DNA of 64,000 bases from Microbacterium sp. ProA8 (GCF_039905635.1 NZ_CP157000.1:1178001-1242000), one strand, 5' to 3'. Counted from the stretch's first letter, positions 1 to 9,350 are shown. The notes: generated by a model from the letters alone, not told the origin. Translations and numbers: made by a program.

Positions 1-1623
1 GCTCCACGCGGGCGGTCCCTGCCAGCCGAACTCGGCGACGAACCGCGGCCGGTGATCGCGGTAAGTGGGCCAGTCGAGCCGGTTCCACTGCTCCCACAGG
101 TGCATCGAGCCGTGCTGCTCGTCGTTGGGATGGGGGCCCGTCTGAGCCTCGCCGTCCCAGCCGGCACCGGGGCTGAACGGGCTTCCGGGGGCATACGGCA
201 CGTGCGGGGCGAGCTCGGCCACGAGGGCCGGGAACAGCTCGTAGTAGTAGTGCGCGCCCCACGTCTTGCCGTCCAGGCGCAGCTTCCACCCCCAGTCCTC
301 GTAGCCCCAGAGGTTCTCGTTGTTGCCGGTGAGCAGCACCAGCGAGGCGTGGTGACCGAGCCGCACGATGTTCTCGCGCGCCTCGGCCTCGATCTCGGAG
401 CGCAGCGGCTCCTCCTCGGCATACGCGGCGCACGCGAACAGGAAGTCCTGCCACACGAGCAGGCCCATCTCGTCGGCGAGCTCGTAGAAGTCGTCGGACT
501 CGTACAGTCCGCCGCCCCAGACGCGGATGAGGTTGAGGTTCGCGTCGAGCGCCTGCTCGAACCGGCGGCGCAGGCGGTCGCGCGTCACCCGCACGGTCAG
601 GGCGTCGTCGGGGATCCAGTTGACCCCCTTCACGAAGATCGGCTGGTCGTTGACGACGAGCGTGAACGGCGTGCCGGCGTCGTCGGGCGTCGTGTCCCAG
701 CGCACATCGCGGACGCCGACGACGCGGTGCGCGGCATCCAGCGGATCCGGGCCGTCGCCACCCTGCAGACGCACGTCGACGACGTAGAGCGGCTGCTCGC
801 CGTAGCCCGCCGGCCACCAGCGCTCCGCGGAGGCGAGCTCGAGTCGGACCGTAGCCCGGTCGCCGGCGAGCTCGACGGTGGCCCCCTGCAGCTCCTTCTC
901 GCTCACACCGGGCCCGTTCACCGTCGCGTGGACGGAGAGGGGAACGGATGCCGCACCCGGTGCCCGCTCGACCTCCACCTCGACGGTGATCGTGCCGCCG
1001 TCGCCCGCCGGCGTCGCGACCACACGCGTCTGCGCCAGGCGGGCCACCGACCAGGACTCCAGTCCGACCGGCTTGACGATGCCGCTGGTGTAGGTCGCGA
1101 TGCCCCAGTCCCACCCGAAGCTGCATGCCGACTTGCGGATGGCGTCGTAGGGGAGGGGGTACGGACGCTGGCGTGCGCCCAGTGCGACGCTCTGCTCGTT
1201 GGCGTACTTGACGGGGGAGCGGAACCGCACCACGAGCTCGTTCTCGCCGGCGACGAGCGCGTCACGCACATCGAGCCGGTACGAACGGTGCTGGTTCGCG
1301 GTCGAACCGACCTCCCGACCGTTGAGCAGGATCGTCGTCACGGTGTCCAGGCCCTCGAACACCAGGTCTGTGCGGTCGGCGTCGTCCGGTGCCCACGTGA
1401 AGGATGTCGCGTAGGTCCAGTCGACCAGCCCGATCCACGCCAGCGCCGACTCATTGTCGTCGAGGAACGGGTCGGGGATCAGGCCGGCGGCGAGCAGGTC
1501 GGTGTGCACGCAGCCGGGGACGACGGCATCCACCGGCGCATCGAAGCCGTCCGGCGCGGGTCCGGCGGCGGCCCGGAGGGTCCAGCCCGAGTCGAGGGGG
1601 CGGAACGAGAGAGCAGTGGTCAC
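1..1623 (-). CDS. Beta-mannosidase, GH2 family (3' end outside window)
   Basis: Cleaves terminal beta-D-mannose from manno-oligosaccharides, probably in the cytoplasm because no signal peptide is seen. The frame read leftward from GTG at 1623 stays open to the window edge (541 residues), so roughly the last third of a usual ~820-residue enzyme is missing. It begins with a galactose-binding-like sandwich, followed by an immunoglobulin-like domain and the TIM barrel. The motif TGNNENLWG holds the expected acid/base Glu436, and FVAEFGWQG near the edge holds the expected nucleophile Glu531. The GTG overlaps the stop of the upstream permease by four bases (GTGA), so it is translationally coupled to the sugar ABC operon. 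The long rightward frame over the same bases is a shadow. Beta-mannosidase is favoured over beta-galactosidase because of the GNNE and EFGWQ motifs. Confidence 0.9.
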   Translation of the reverse strand, partial: MTTALSFRPLDSGWTLRAAAGPAPDGFDAPVDAVVPGCVHTDLLAAGLIPDPFLDDNESALAWIGLVDWTYATSFTWAPDDADRTDLVFEGLDTVTTILLNGREVGSTANQHRSYRLDVRDALVAGENELVVRFRSPVKYANEQSVALGARQRPYPLPYDAIRKSACSFGWDWGIATYTSGIVKPVGLESWSVARLAQTRVVATPAGDGGTITVEVEVERAPGAASVPLSVHATVNGPGVSEKELQGATVELAGDRATVRLELASAERWWPAGYGEQPLYVVDVRLQGGDGPDPLDAAHRVVGVRDVRWDTTPDDAGTPFTLVVNDQPIFVKGVNWIPDDALTVRVTRDRLRRRFEQALDANLNLIRVWGGGLYESDDFYELADEMGLLVWQDFLFACAAYAEEEPLRSEIEAEARENIVRLGHHASLVLLTGNNENLWGYEDWGWKLRLDGKTWGAHYYYELFPALVAELAPHVPYAPGSPFSPGAGWDGEAQTGPHPNDEQHGSMHLWEQWNRLDWPTYRDHRPRFVAEFGWQGPPAWS

Positions 1624-2522
1624 TTGACGGCTCCTGAGGTGAGGCCCTTGTAGATCCAGCGCTGCAGCAGCAGGAAGGCGATGAGGGTCGGGATGATGAC
1701 GAGGACGGTGCCGGCCGAGATGACCTCCCACTGCGCGCCGAACGGTCCCTTGAACCGGAACAGCGACGTCGAGATGAGCCCTTCGGACGGCAGATAGAGG
1801 AACGGGGCGTAGAACTCGTTGTACACCGCGATGCCCTTGATGATGACGACCGTCGCGATCGCGGGTCGCAGCAGCGGCAGCACGATGCGCCAGTAGATCG
1901 TCCAGCGGTTCGCGCCGTCGATCATCGCCGCTTCATCGAGCGAGACCGGGATCGACTGCATGAACTGGATGAACAGGTAGATCGCGATGATGTCCGTGCC
2001 CATGAACAGCAGGATCAGCGCGGCCTTGGTGTCGTAGAGGCCGAGCCCGTTGATGAGCTGGAAGGTCGCGACCTGGCTCGTGACGCTCGGGATGAGCGTC
2101 GCGACGAGGAACAGGGCGAACACGAGCTTCTTGCCCCGGAACGCGAACCGGTCGAGCGCGTAGGCGGCCATCGTGCCGATGAAGATCGTGCCGGCGAGCG
2201 ACACGACGAGCACGATGGACGTGTTGACGAAGCCCTCGAGCATCTTGCCGCTCGTGAACGCGGTCACGAAGTTGTCGAAGTTGAGCCAGTTCTCGGGCGG
2301 GTCGAACGGCCCGGTCTGCGCGTACTCGGGCGCGGTCTTCAGGCTCGCGAACAGGAGCACCGACAGCGGGAGCAGGGTGAGGATCGACGCGATGATCAGG
2401 CTGAGGTACTTCGCGGTCGTCGCGCTGACGCCTCGGAGGCGCTCGCGCGCGGTCCGGCCCCGGATGGTGCGAGGCGGGCTCGTGCGCAACGGCATCGTCT
2501 GCAGCGGTTCGGTGGTGGTCAT
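1620..2522 (-). CDS. Carbohydrate ABC transporter permease, MalG type
   Basis: Inner-membrane subunit of a CUT1-type sugar importer, 300 residues. The start ATG at 2522 overlaps the upstream permease stop (ATGA), and a longer upstream start would run through that gene in the wrong frame. About six hydrophobic helices are visible, beginning with a helix after the first 40 basic residues. The cytoplasmic EAA loop reads EAAMIDGANRWTIYWRIVLP, which docks onto the ATPase. No ATPase gene is present in this operon; actinobacterial CUT1 systems usually share one MsiK-like ATPase encoded elsewhere. The linked beta-mannosidase, alpha-galactosidase and esterase suggest manno- or galactomanno-oligosaccharides as substrate, which is inference. 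Confidence 0.93.
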   Translation of the reverse strand: MTTTEPLQTMPLRTSPPRTIRGRTARERLRGVSATTAKYLSLIIASILTLLPLSVLLFASLKTAPEYAQTGPFDPPENWLNFDNFVTAFTSGKMLEGFVNTSIVLVVSLAGTIFIGTMAAYALDRFAFRGKKLVFALFLVATLIPSVTSQVATFQLINGLGLYDTKAALILLFMGTDIIAIYLFIQFMQSIPVSLDEAAMIDGANRWTIYWRIVLPLLRPAIATVVIIKGIAVYNEFYAPFLYLPSEGLISTSLFRFKGPFGAQWEVISAGTVLVIIPTLIAFLLLQRWIYKGLTSGAVK

Positions 2523-3511
2523 GTCAGGTCGACCTTCTCGTCGGGGAACACCTTGCGCTGGATCCACGTGATCACCAGCACGATCGCCAGCAGCACCACG
2601 GCCATCGCGGATGCGAGACCCACTTGCCGGAAGGTGAACGCGGTCTGCAGCGTCTGGATGACGAACGTGGCGGATCCGTTGGCGCCGCCGGTCATGATGA
2701 ACGGGATCTCGAAGACGCTGAGGCTGCCGGCGATCGCCAGGATGAACGACAGGCCCACCACGCGGCGGATGCCCGGGAAGATGATCGCCCAGAACTGCTG
2801 CCAGCGGCTCGCGCCGTCGAGGTCCGCCGCTTCGTAGAGCTCGTGCGGGATGGACTGGATCGCGCCCAGGAAGAGCACGAAGTTCATACCGGTGTAGCGC
2901 CACACCGAGGTGCCGGCCAGCGACCAGTTGACGACGTCGGGATTGCCGAGCCACTGCGGGGGATCCGCGACGCCGAACCAGCTCAGCACCGTGTCGAGCG
3001 TGCCGCCGGGCTGGAAGAGGTAGAGGAACACGAACCCGATCGCGACCCCGTTGATGAGGTACGGGAAGAACAGGATGCCGCGGAACAGGTTCGAGAAGCG
3101 CGTCGAGAAGCTGAGCAGCGTGGCGAAGTACAGCGCGATCGCCATCTGCGCGAACGACGCGAAGAAGTAGTAGAGGCTGACGCCGAACACCGAGAAGATC
3201 CGCGGGTCGGTGAAGACCTGCACGTAGTTGTCGAGCCCGACGAAGTTCTTCTCGAGGTCGATGCCGTCCCAGTCGGTGACGCTGAAATAGAACAGGTTCA
3301 GCGCCGGCCAGTAGGTGAACAGCAGCAGCAGTCCCACTGCCGCGGCCAGGAAGAACCAGGGGGTGAGGTGCTGCAGGACGTTGCGTCCTGCGGAGCCGCC
3401 CCGCCGGCGGTCGGTCCGGCGGGACGACCCGCCGAACCGACGCGCCCGCGCGGGGGCCGAGAGGACGGCAGGGGCATCCGCCGGTGCCGCACCCGGAGTT
3501 GCGATGGCCAT
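2519..3511 (-). CDS. Carbohydrate ABC transporter permease, MalF type
   Basis: Second membrane subunit of the same importer, 330 residues. A basic, Ala/Arg-rich N-terminus of about 45 residues precedes the first membrane helix, and about six helices follow. The EAA loop reads EAADLDGASRWQQFWAIIFP. It lies 19 bases downstream of the solute-binding protein gene and overlaps the MalG-type gene by four bases, so SBP, MalF, MalG and beta-mannosidase form one transcript. Assignment to the binding-protein-dependent permease family is firm; the sugar transported is inferred from neighbours only. Confidence 0.93.
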   Translation of the reverse strand: MAIATPGAAPADAPAVLSAPARARRFGGSSRRTDRRRGGSAGRNVLQHLTPWFFLAAAVGLLLLFTYWPALNLFYFSVTDWDGIDLEKNFVGLDNYVQVFTDPRIFSVFGVSLYYFFASFAQMAIALYFATLLSFSTRFSNLFRGILFFPYLINGVAIGFVFLYLFQPGGTLDTVLSWFGVADPPQWLGNPDVVNWSLAGTSVWRYTGMNFVLFLGAIQSIPHELYEAADLDGASRWQQFWAIIFPGIRRVVGLSFILAIAGSLSVFEIPFIMTGGANGSATFVIQTLQTAFTFRQVGLASAMAVVLLAIVLVITWIQRKVFPDEKVDLT

Positions 3512-3530
3512 GTCTCTGCCGTCCTCCCGG

Positions 3531-4844
3531 TCAGCCTGCGAGCTTCTCGACCGAGGCGCCCCAGCGCTCGTTCAGCTCGGCGAAGTAGCTCTCCTTGTCG
3601 CCGTCGGCGGCGCCGCGGGCGATGTCGACGAGCTTCTGGCGGTAGATCGGACCGTACAGGTCGACCTGCGAGTCATCGGCGACGTTGTTGATGAGGCCTT
3701 CCTTGCCCGCCGGGGCGGGGTTGATCTCCATCAGCTCGACGCCCGCCTCTTCGAAGCCCTGCAGGTTCTCGGGAAGCGGCTTGTCGAGCACCGGCGAGAT
3801 CATGCCCTGCGCCTCGGTGTAGCCCGAGTCCTCGACGACCCACTGGATCCACGCCCACGCGGCGGCCTTGGCCTTGGAGTGCTTGCTCACGGCCAGGTTG
3901 TAGTCGCCGCCGATGACAGCGAGCTGCGTGCCGTCCACGTTCGCCGGGAACGCCATGTAGCCGATGTCGTCCGCCGATCCGCCGTTCTCCTCGGCGGCGG
4001 CCTGCATCTGAGAGATCGCCCACGAACCGAGCGGCATGGTGGCGATCTTTCCGGTGCCGAGGTCGACCTTCGACTGCTCCCAGTTCGTGGTGAGCGGGTC
4101 GTCCTCGGTCAGGCCGGCCGCCACGGTGTCGTACAGCAGGCCGTCGATCGCGTAGACGTCCGTGCCCTCGGTCCAGGGGGCGGGGTCCTCCGCCATCGTG
4201 ATCGGCGCGTCGGGGTCGTCGGTGATGGCGCCCAGGTTGCCGAAGCTCTGCGTGAGCGGCCAGCCGTCCTTGTAGTTGGTGTACATCGGGATGGCGTCGG
4301 TGTTGTCCTTGACCTTCTGCAGCGCGTCCAGCCACTCGTCGTGGCTCGTGGGAAGCTCGGTGACACCCGCCTCCTCGAAGATCTTCTTGTTGTAGACGAC
4401 GCCGTTGGCGTTGCCGCCCCAGGCGATGCCGTACTGTGTGCCGTCGTAGCTCGCGGCCGGAAGGAAGCGGTACGTGTCCTCGAAGTCGGTCGTCTCGCCG
4501 AGCGGCTCGAGGAACTGCTCGTACTGGTCGGGCTTGATGGCCGGGATGCCGATGACGTCGCCGTAGTTCGTCGTGCTCATGCGGGTGAGCATCTCGCCCG
4601 CGTAGTCGGTGATGCCCTCGAACGTGACCTTGACGTCGGGGTACTCCTTGTTGAACTCCTCGGCGTACTTCTCGAACGTGCCGTCCTCGACCAGGTCGGT
4701 GCGCCAGGTGACGACCTTGATGTCGCCCTTGACCTCTCCGTCGATCGTGTTGTCCGCGTCGCTCGCGCCGCCGCCGGCGCAGCCGCTGATCGCGACCGCG
4801 GCCGTGGCCAGCAGCGCGATGCCCGCGAATGCCTTCTTCGCCAT
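3531..4844 (-). CDS. Sugar ABC transporter substrate-binding lipoprotein
   Basis: Family 1 extracellular solute-binding protein, 437 residues, tethered outside the membrane. The N-terminus has a short basic stretch, a hydrophobic core and a lipobox AISGC with Cys22 as the lipidation site. The mature part (SDADNTIDGEVKGDIKVVTWRTD) starts with the usual first beta strand of the fold and ends ...ASVEKLAG. A Shine-Dalgarno AAGGAG precedes the ATG. It is the first gene of the leftward operon and faces the LacI-type regulator across a 293-base control region. A fit with manno- or galactomanno-oligosaccharide uptake rests on the flanking hydrolases. Confidence 0.93.
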   Translation of the reverse strand: MAKKAFAGIALLATAAVAISGCAGGGASDADNTIDGEVKGDIKVVTWRTDLVEDGTFEKYAEEFNKEYPDVKVTFEGITDYAGEMLTRMSTTNYGDVIGIPAIKPDQYEQFLEPLGETTDFEDTYRFLPAASYDGTQYGIAWGGNANGVVYNKKIFEEAGVTELPTSHDEWLDALQKVKDNTDAIPMYTNYKDGWPLTQSFGNLGAITDDPDAPITMAEDPAPWTEGTDVYAIDGLLYDTVAAGLTEDDPLTTNWEQSKVDLGTGKIATMPLGSWAISQMQAAAEENGGSADDIGYMAFPANVDGTQLAVIGGDYNLAVSKHSKAKAAAWAWIQWVVEDSGYTEAQGMISPVLDKPLPENLQGFEEAGVELMEINPAPAGKEGLINNVADDSQVDLYGPIYRQKLVDIARGAADGDKESYFAELNERWGASVEKLAG

Positions 4845-4921
4845 GTGATGTCTCCTTGTCAGGTTCGCCCTTGAACTGCCGGTGCGCGTCGTCGCACCGT
4901 TGCGTGGTTCGTCGCGCCGTC

Positions 4922-4956
4922 AGATTAGACACACTCGAAACGGTTCCGCAAGCGTT
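4922..4956 (-). promoter_or_regulatory. Promoter and LacI-type operator of the leftward sugar operon
   Basis: On the minus strand a -10-like TAATCT (4927-4922) sits 18 bases from a -35-like TTGCGG (4951-4946). Between and over them lies GAAACGGTTCC, an imperfect GAANCGNTTC palindrome typical of LacI-family sites, directly followed by CCGCAAGCGTT. The divergent regulator at 5138 is the obvious candidate to bind here. The motif is seen; promoter and operator function are inferred. Confidence 0.5.
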
Positions 4957-5001
4957 CGATGTCAGCGCTGTCTTGTCGTGTCCGATCCGAACAGGCGAAC
5001 T

Positions 5002-5017
5002 GTAAAATGCCCTTTAC
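5002..5017. promoter_or_regulatory. Inverted repeat GTAAA-N6-TTTAC in the divergent control region
   Basis: Perfect five-base arms GTAAA and TTTAC separated by six bases, in an unusually A+T-rich spot upstream of the LacI-type gene. It may be a second operator or overlap the regulator's own promoter (CATAAAT follows at 5022-5028). Binding partner unknown. Confidence 0.35.
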
Positions 5018-5055
5018 CAGGCATAAATCCCGGGCAAGGAATCTCCAGCGTCGGC

Positions 5056-5087
5056 CAATGTCCGTGGAATGTCCCACGTGGACATTG
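5056..5087 (+). promoter_or_regulatory. Strong inverted repeat in the leader of the LacI-type gene
   Basis: Perfect eight-base arms CAATGTCC (5056-5063) and GGACATTG (5080-5087) enclose a second, inner pair GTGG/CCAC. The structure lies 50 bases before the ATG of the regulator. It could be a DNA operator or, if transcribed, an RNA hairpin. It is unlike the GAAACG-type site on the other side of the region. Confidence 0.45.
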
Positions 5088-5137
5088 CGGGCGATCCAGT
5101 GCTACCGTGAACCGGCACGGCAAGGAGGCCCAGACCG

Positions 5138-6160
5138 ATGACGGTTCAGCAGCGCGCGACACTCGAAGACGTCGCCCGGCTCGCGGGAGTGAGCTCGAAG
5201 ACGGTGTCCCGCGTCTTCACGCACCGCGACCTCGTCGCGCCCGACACCGTCGACCGCGTGCTCGCGGCGGCCAAGCGGCTGCGCTTCCGTCCCAACCCGC
5301 TCGCGCGCAACCTGCGCCGCGGGGGACCGACGAACACGATCGGCTTCATCATGGGCGAGCTGAGCAACCCGTTCTACTACAAGCTCGCCGCCGGCATCGA
5401 GCGCGAGCTGGCGGCGAGCGGGTACTCGCTCGTCGTCGCCACCACCGACGACACGGCGGAGGGCGAGGAGCGGGTCGCTGACGCGCTGCTCAGCCAGCGC
5501 CTGGGCGCGCTCCTGCTGATCCCCGTGGCCGACGACCAGTCCTATCTCGAGGGCGAGCGGCACCTCGGCACGCCGATCATCGCGATCGACCGTCCGGCAC
5601 GCAACCTCGTCGCCGACTCGATCGTCCTCGAGAACCACAAAGGCGTCTTCGAGGCGACGACGCGCCTGCTCGAGCGGGGCCATCGCCGTATCGGCTACAT
5701 CTGCAATCCGGCATCCGTCTACACGCAGACCGAGCGTCTGCGCGGCTATCGGGATGCGCTCGCCGCGTACGGCATCTCCGACTCGTCGAGGTGGGAGCGC
5801 CTGGCCGACGATCTCGCCACGCCTGCCGACGGCTTCATCGACGACCTGCTCGACCGGGACGACGCGCCGACGGCGATCATCACCGGCAACAACCGGGTGA
5901 CGGTGGCTGCACTGCGAGTGCTGCGCGATCGGCACGACGCCGAGACGGCGCTGATCGGCTTCGACGACTTCGACACCGCCGATGTGCTCGGCGTGACCGT
6001 CATCAGCTACGACCCGCTGGCGCTCGGCCGCGCCGCTGCGACGCTCGCCATCGAGCGCATGCAGGACCCGGCCGGCTTCACGCGCCAGCTCGAGATGCCG
6101 ACGTGGCTGGTGCCGCGCGGCACCGGCGAACGACCCCCCGCTGAGAGGACCACCGCATGA
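5138..6160 (+). CDS. LacI-family transcriptional regulator
   Basis: Sugar-responsive repressor of 340 residues. The N-terminal helix-turn-helix reads LEDVARLAGVSSKTVSRVF (about residues 8-26), followed by the hinge and a periplasmic-binding-protein-like effector domain (from TIGFIMGELSNPFYYKL onward). A strong AAGGAGG (5122-5128) precedes the ATG. The gene diverges from the sugar importer operon and overlaps the alpha-galactosidase start by four bases (ATGA), so it probably controls both directions. LacI-like sites at 4936-4956 and before the esterase gene at 9351-9373 are candidate operators. Effector unknown; a galacto- or manno-sugar is the reasonable guess. Confidence 0.92.
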   Translation: MTVQQRATLEDVARLAGVSSKTVSRVFTHRDLVAPDTVDRVLAAAKRLRFRPNPLARNLRRGGPTNTIGFIMGELSNPFYYKLAAGIERELAASGYSLVVATTDDTAEGEERVADALLSQRLGALLLIPVADDQSYLEGERHLGTPIIAIDRPARNLVADSIVLENHKGVFEATTRLLERGHRRIGYICNPASVYTQTERLRGYRDALAAYGISDSSRWERLADDLATPADGFIDDLLDRDDAPTAIITGNNRVTVAALRVLRDRHDAETALIGFDDFDTADVLGVTVISYDPLALGRAAATLAIERMQDPAGFTRQLEMPTWLVPRGTGERPPAERTTA

Positions 6161-8292
6161 CTTCCGGCTTCATCCGTCTCGAGAACGAGGGCGTCGGCGT
6201 GATCGTCGACGCCCGCGGCGCGGGTCTGCCGCGCGTGCTGCACTGGGGCGCGCCGGTCGGGCGGATCACGGATGCCGATGCCGAGGCGCTCGCCCACGCG
6301 CTGAGCCGGCAGAGCTCGCCGGGCAGCCTGGATGCCGCGTGGCAGCTGTCGCTCTCACCGCAGGAGGGCGACGGGTGGAGCGGCCGCCCGGGCATGCAGC
6401 TGCGCCGTGACGGCGTGCTGTATCACGCGCGCTGGAGGGTCGACGGGATCGAATCCTCCGACGCCGCGCTGACGGTTCAGGCCTGGGATGCGGCATCCGG
6501 TCTGCGGCTGTCGATCACGATCGGCATCGAAGCGGGCGGAGTCGTGTGGGTGGAGCACGCGCTGGCGCACGAGGGCGGAGCCGAGGCGGCGGCCATCGAC
6601 GTCGATTGGCTCGAGGCGACGCTGCCGGTGCCGTCCACGACCGACACGCTGCTGACCTTCGACGGCCGCTGGACGCGCGAGAAGCGCCCCGTCGCGACCC
6701 CGATGCCCGCCGGCGCCACGGTGCGGCAGTCACGGCGCGGTCGGCCCGGACACGACAGCCCCGTCGCCGCGATCGCCGCGATCGGGGCGCCGCGCTGGCA
6801 GGACGGCGCTTTGTGGGGTGTGCACCTCGCATGGTCGAGCGATCTCACGACCCGCGTCGACCGCGTCACCGACGCGGTGACCCTGATCGGTGCCGGCGAG
6901 CTGCTGCGTCCCGGCGAGATCCGGCTCGCTCCGGGCGACGAGTACCGCACGCCGCGAGCGGCGTTCGTGCACAGCACCGCCGGGCTCGACGGTTTCTCGC
7001 ACCGCGTGCACACATGGCTGCGGGCTCGGCCGCAGCATCCGTCATCGCCCCGGCCCCTCGTGCTCAACACGTGGGAGGCCGTGTACTTCGACCACGATCC
7101 CGCCCGTCTCGCCGCGCTCGCCGACCGCGCGGCCGAGGTGGGGATCGAGCGGTTCGTGCTCGACGACGGCTGGTTCCAGGGCCGCCGCGACGACTCGACC
7201 AGCCTCGGCGACTGGACCGTCGACCGGTCGGTCTGGCCGGACGGCCTGCGCCCGCTCGCCGAGCGCGTGCACGGGCACGGCATGCAGTTCGGCCTGTGGT
7301 TCGAGCCCGAGATGATCAGCCTCGACTCGGACGTCGCCCGCGCGCACCCCGACTGGCTGCTGCACGACCCCGGCCACTTCGATCACGACGAGGACATCTC
7401 GTGGCGGGGGCAGTACGTCATGGATCTGGCGAACCCGGATGCCTACGCCCACGTCTTCGGCCAGATCGACGCGCTCGTGACCGAGCTCGGCATCGACTTC
7501 ATCAAGTGGGACCACAACCGCGACCTCGTCGAGAGCGTCCACGCCGGACGCCCCGGCGGGCACGCGCAGATGACGGCGGTGTACGCGCTGCTGGCCGAGC
7601 TGAAGGCGGCGCACCCGGCGCTCGAGATCGAGTCGTGCTCGAGCGGCGGCGCGCGCACCGACCTCGGGATCCTCGACGTCACCGACCGCGTGTGGGCGAG
7701 CGATTCCAACGACCCGGTGGAGCGGCAGGACATCCAGCGGTGGACCGGCCTGCTGCTGCCGCCCGAACTCGTCGGAGCCCACGTCGGCCCGACGACCTCG
7801 CACTCGTCGGGCCGCACCACGGCGCTGTCGTACCGCATGGCCACGAGCCTCATGGGCTCCGCGGGCTTCGAGTGGGACATCCTGTCGTGCGACGAGGCGG
7901 AGACCGAGGCGATCGCGCGCTTCGCGGCGCTCTACAAAGAGCTGCGGCCAGTCGTGCACGGCGGACGGGTGATGCACCCGGAACTGCGGGATCCGGCCTG
8001 GCGCGCGACGGCATTCGTCGGCGCGACGGCGGCCGTCGTGGTCGTAGCGACGGTGGCCAGTCTCGAGGACGCCCGAGCCGAGCGCCTGCGGCTGCCCGGC
8101 CTCGACCCGGACCGCCGCTATCGCGTGCGCGTGCGGCGGGAGATCGGCACGGCCGAGTACGGGTGGATCGCGCCCGAGTGGTTCACGGCCGGCGCGATCG
8201 AGCTGCCGGGCGCGCTCCTCGCCGAGGTGGGCCTGCAGCTGCCGACGCTCTGGCCCGTGCAGGCCTTCGTCCTCCACCTCGAGGCCGTCTGA
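6157..8292 (+). CDS. Alpha-galactosidase, GH36 family
   Basis: Removes alpha-1,6-galactose from galactomanno-oligosaccharides or raffinose-type sugars; cytoplasmic, no signal peptide. The 711-residue length matches bacterial GH36 enzymes: N-terminal beta-supersandwich, TIM barrel and C-terminal sandwich. The barrel contains FIKWDHNRDL with expected nucleophile Asp452, then SSGGARTDLG and WASDSNDPVER holding the expected acid/base Asp (516 or 519). Its ATG overlaps the stop of the LacI-type gene. With the beta-mannosidase on the divergent operon it would let the cell dismantle galactose-branched manno-oligosaccharides. Family assignment is secure; the natural substrate is inferred from context. 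Confidence 0.93.
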   Translation: MTSGFIRLENEGVGVIVDARGAGLPRVLHWGAPVGRITDADAEALAHALSRQSSPGSLDAAWQLSLSPQEGDGWSGRPGMQLRRDGVLYHARWRVDGIESSDAALTVQAWDAASGLRLSITIGIEAGGVVWVEHALAHEGGAEAAAIDVDWLEATLPVPSTTDTLLTFDGRWTREKRPVATPMPAGATVRQSRRGRPGHDSPVAAIAAIGAPRWQDGALWGVHLAWSSDLTTRVDRVTDAVTLIGAGELLRPGEIRLAPGDEYRTPRAAFVHSTAGLDGFSHRVHTWLRARPQHPSSPRPLVLNTWEAVYFDHDPARLAALADRAAEVGIERFVLDDGWFQGRRDDSTSLGDWTVDRSVWPDGLRPLAERVHGHGMQFGLWFEPEMISLDSDVARAHPDWLLHDPGHFDHDEDISWRGQYVMDLANPDAYAHVFGQIDALVTELGIDFIKWDHNRDLVESVHAGRPGGHAQMTAVYALLAELKAAHPALEIESCSSGGARTDLGILDVTDRVWASDSNDPVERQDIQRWTGLLLPPELVGAHVGPTTSHSSGRTTALSYRMATSLMGSAGFEWDILSCDEAETEAIARFAALYKELRPVVHGGRVMHPELRDPAWRATAFVGATAAVVVVATVASLEDARAERLRLPGLDPDRRYRVRVRREIGTAEYGWIAPEWFTAGAIELPGALLAEVGLQLPTLWPVQAFVLHLEAV

Positions 8293-8368
8293 CGCAGCGC
8301 GCCGCTCGGAGACACCCTTTCGCGACTCCGCTGACCGGGAATCGAGAAAGGTTGTGTTTCCGCTTGCG

Positions 8369-9337
8369 TCAGAGGAGGTCGCCGAGGAAGGCGGCCTGCT
8401 TCGGGAACTGGAACGCCTGACCGCCCTCGTGGCCGTTGTGGGTGTAGACCTCGATGCGCTTGTCGTCCGTGTCGTGGCGGTTGAACGCGGCGTAGACGGT
8501 CGACGGTGGGCAGATGGTGTCCATGAGGGCGACGGAGTACAGGGCTGCGGCATCCGCCCGCTTCGCCATGTTCACGCCGTCGAAGTACGACAGCGTCTCG
8601 AACACGCGCTCGTCGGCGCCGCGGTGCACCGCCAGGTAGCGCACGACCTCCTGGTAGGGGTCGTCGCCGGTGAGGCCCACCGCGCGCTCGAAGTGGCAGA
8701 GGAACGGCACATCGGGCATGACGGCCACGAGGCCGTCGGAGAGACCTGCCGCCGCGATCGCGATGCCACCGCCCTGGCTGGCGCCGCACACCGACACCCG
8801 GTCGGCGTCGACCTGCGGGAGCGTGCGGACGGCGTCGACCGCGCGCACGGCATCCGTGAAGACCCGGCGGTAGTAGTACGTCGCGGGGTCCTCGATGCCG
8901 CGCGTCATGAAGCCGGACGACGAGGGGCCGGTGCCGTGCGGATCGAGCGTGTCTCCGCCCGAACCCCACATCGACCCCTGGCCGCGCGTGTCCATGAAGA
9001 GGTGGGCGTACCCGGCGGCGGCCCAGCCGATCCGCTCGCCGGGAAGACCGCGCCCGCCACCGTAGCCCTGGAACTCGACGACGGCCGGCAGCGGCCCCTC
9101 GGCGCCGGCCGGCAGGGTGAGCCACGCCTTGACCGGGTCGCCGTCGAAGCCGGGGAAGGTGACGTCGAAGACGTCGACCAGCGTGTACGGCGTGTCGAGC
9201 AGCGTGACCTCGGGTGCGGCATCCCACTGTCGCGACATCGCGATCGTGGCCGTCCAGAAGTCGTCGAAATCAGCGGGCTCGCGGACCTCGGGAGCGTAGG
9301 TCGCGAGGTCGGCGGGGGACAGGTCGAATCTCGGCAC
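8369..9337 (-). CDS. Acetyl xylan esterase / cephalosporin-C deacetylase family hydrolase
   Basis: AXE1-family alpha/beta hydrolase of 322 residues, the usual length, without a signal peptide. The nucleophile elbow GASQGGG puts the catalytic serine at Ser187. The oxyanion-loop region EFQGYGGGRG and the DTRGQG segment are typical of the family, and a late His (NRHD or HNGHEGG) would complete the triad. These enzymes deacetylate short acetylated sugars. Next to beta-mannosidase and alpha-galactosidase, a role on acetylated galactoglucomannan oligosaccharides is plausible. It converges on the alpha-galactosidase, and its upstream region shares the CCGCAAGCGTT element with the main operon control region. 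Confidence 0.88.
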   Translation of the reverse strand: MPRFDLSPADLATYAPEVREPADFDDFWTATIAMSRQWDAAPEVTLLDTPYTLVDVFDVTFPGFDGDPVKAWLTLPAGAEGPLPAVVEFQGYGGGRGLPGERIGWAAAGYAHLFMDTRGQGSMWGSGGDTLDPHGTGPSSSGFMTRGIEDPATYYYRRVFTDAVRAVDAVRTLPQVDADRVSVCGASQGGGIAIAAAGLSDGLVAVMPDVPFLCHFERAVGLTGDDPYQEVVRYLAVHRGADERVFETLSYFDGVNMAKRADAAALYSVALMDTICPPSTVYAAFNRHDTDDKRIEVYTHNGHEGGQAFQFPKQAAFLGDLL

Positions 9338-9350
9338 TGCCTCACACTAG

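Noticed and set aside
52..1653. Rightward 533-residue open frame
   Set aside because: It is antisense to the beta-mannosidase, whose frame holds catalytic motifs; the rightward protein shows only Arg/Val/Gly-rich shadow composition.
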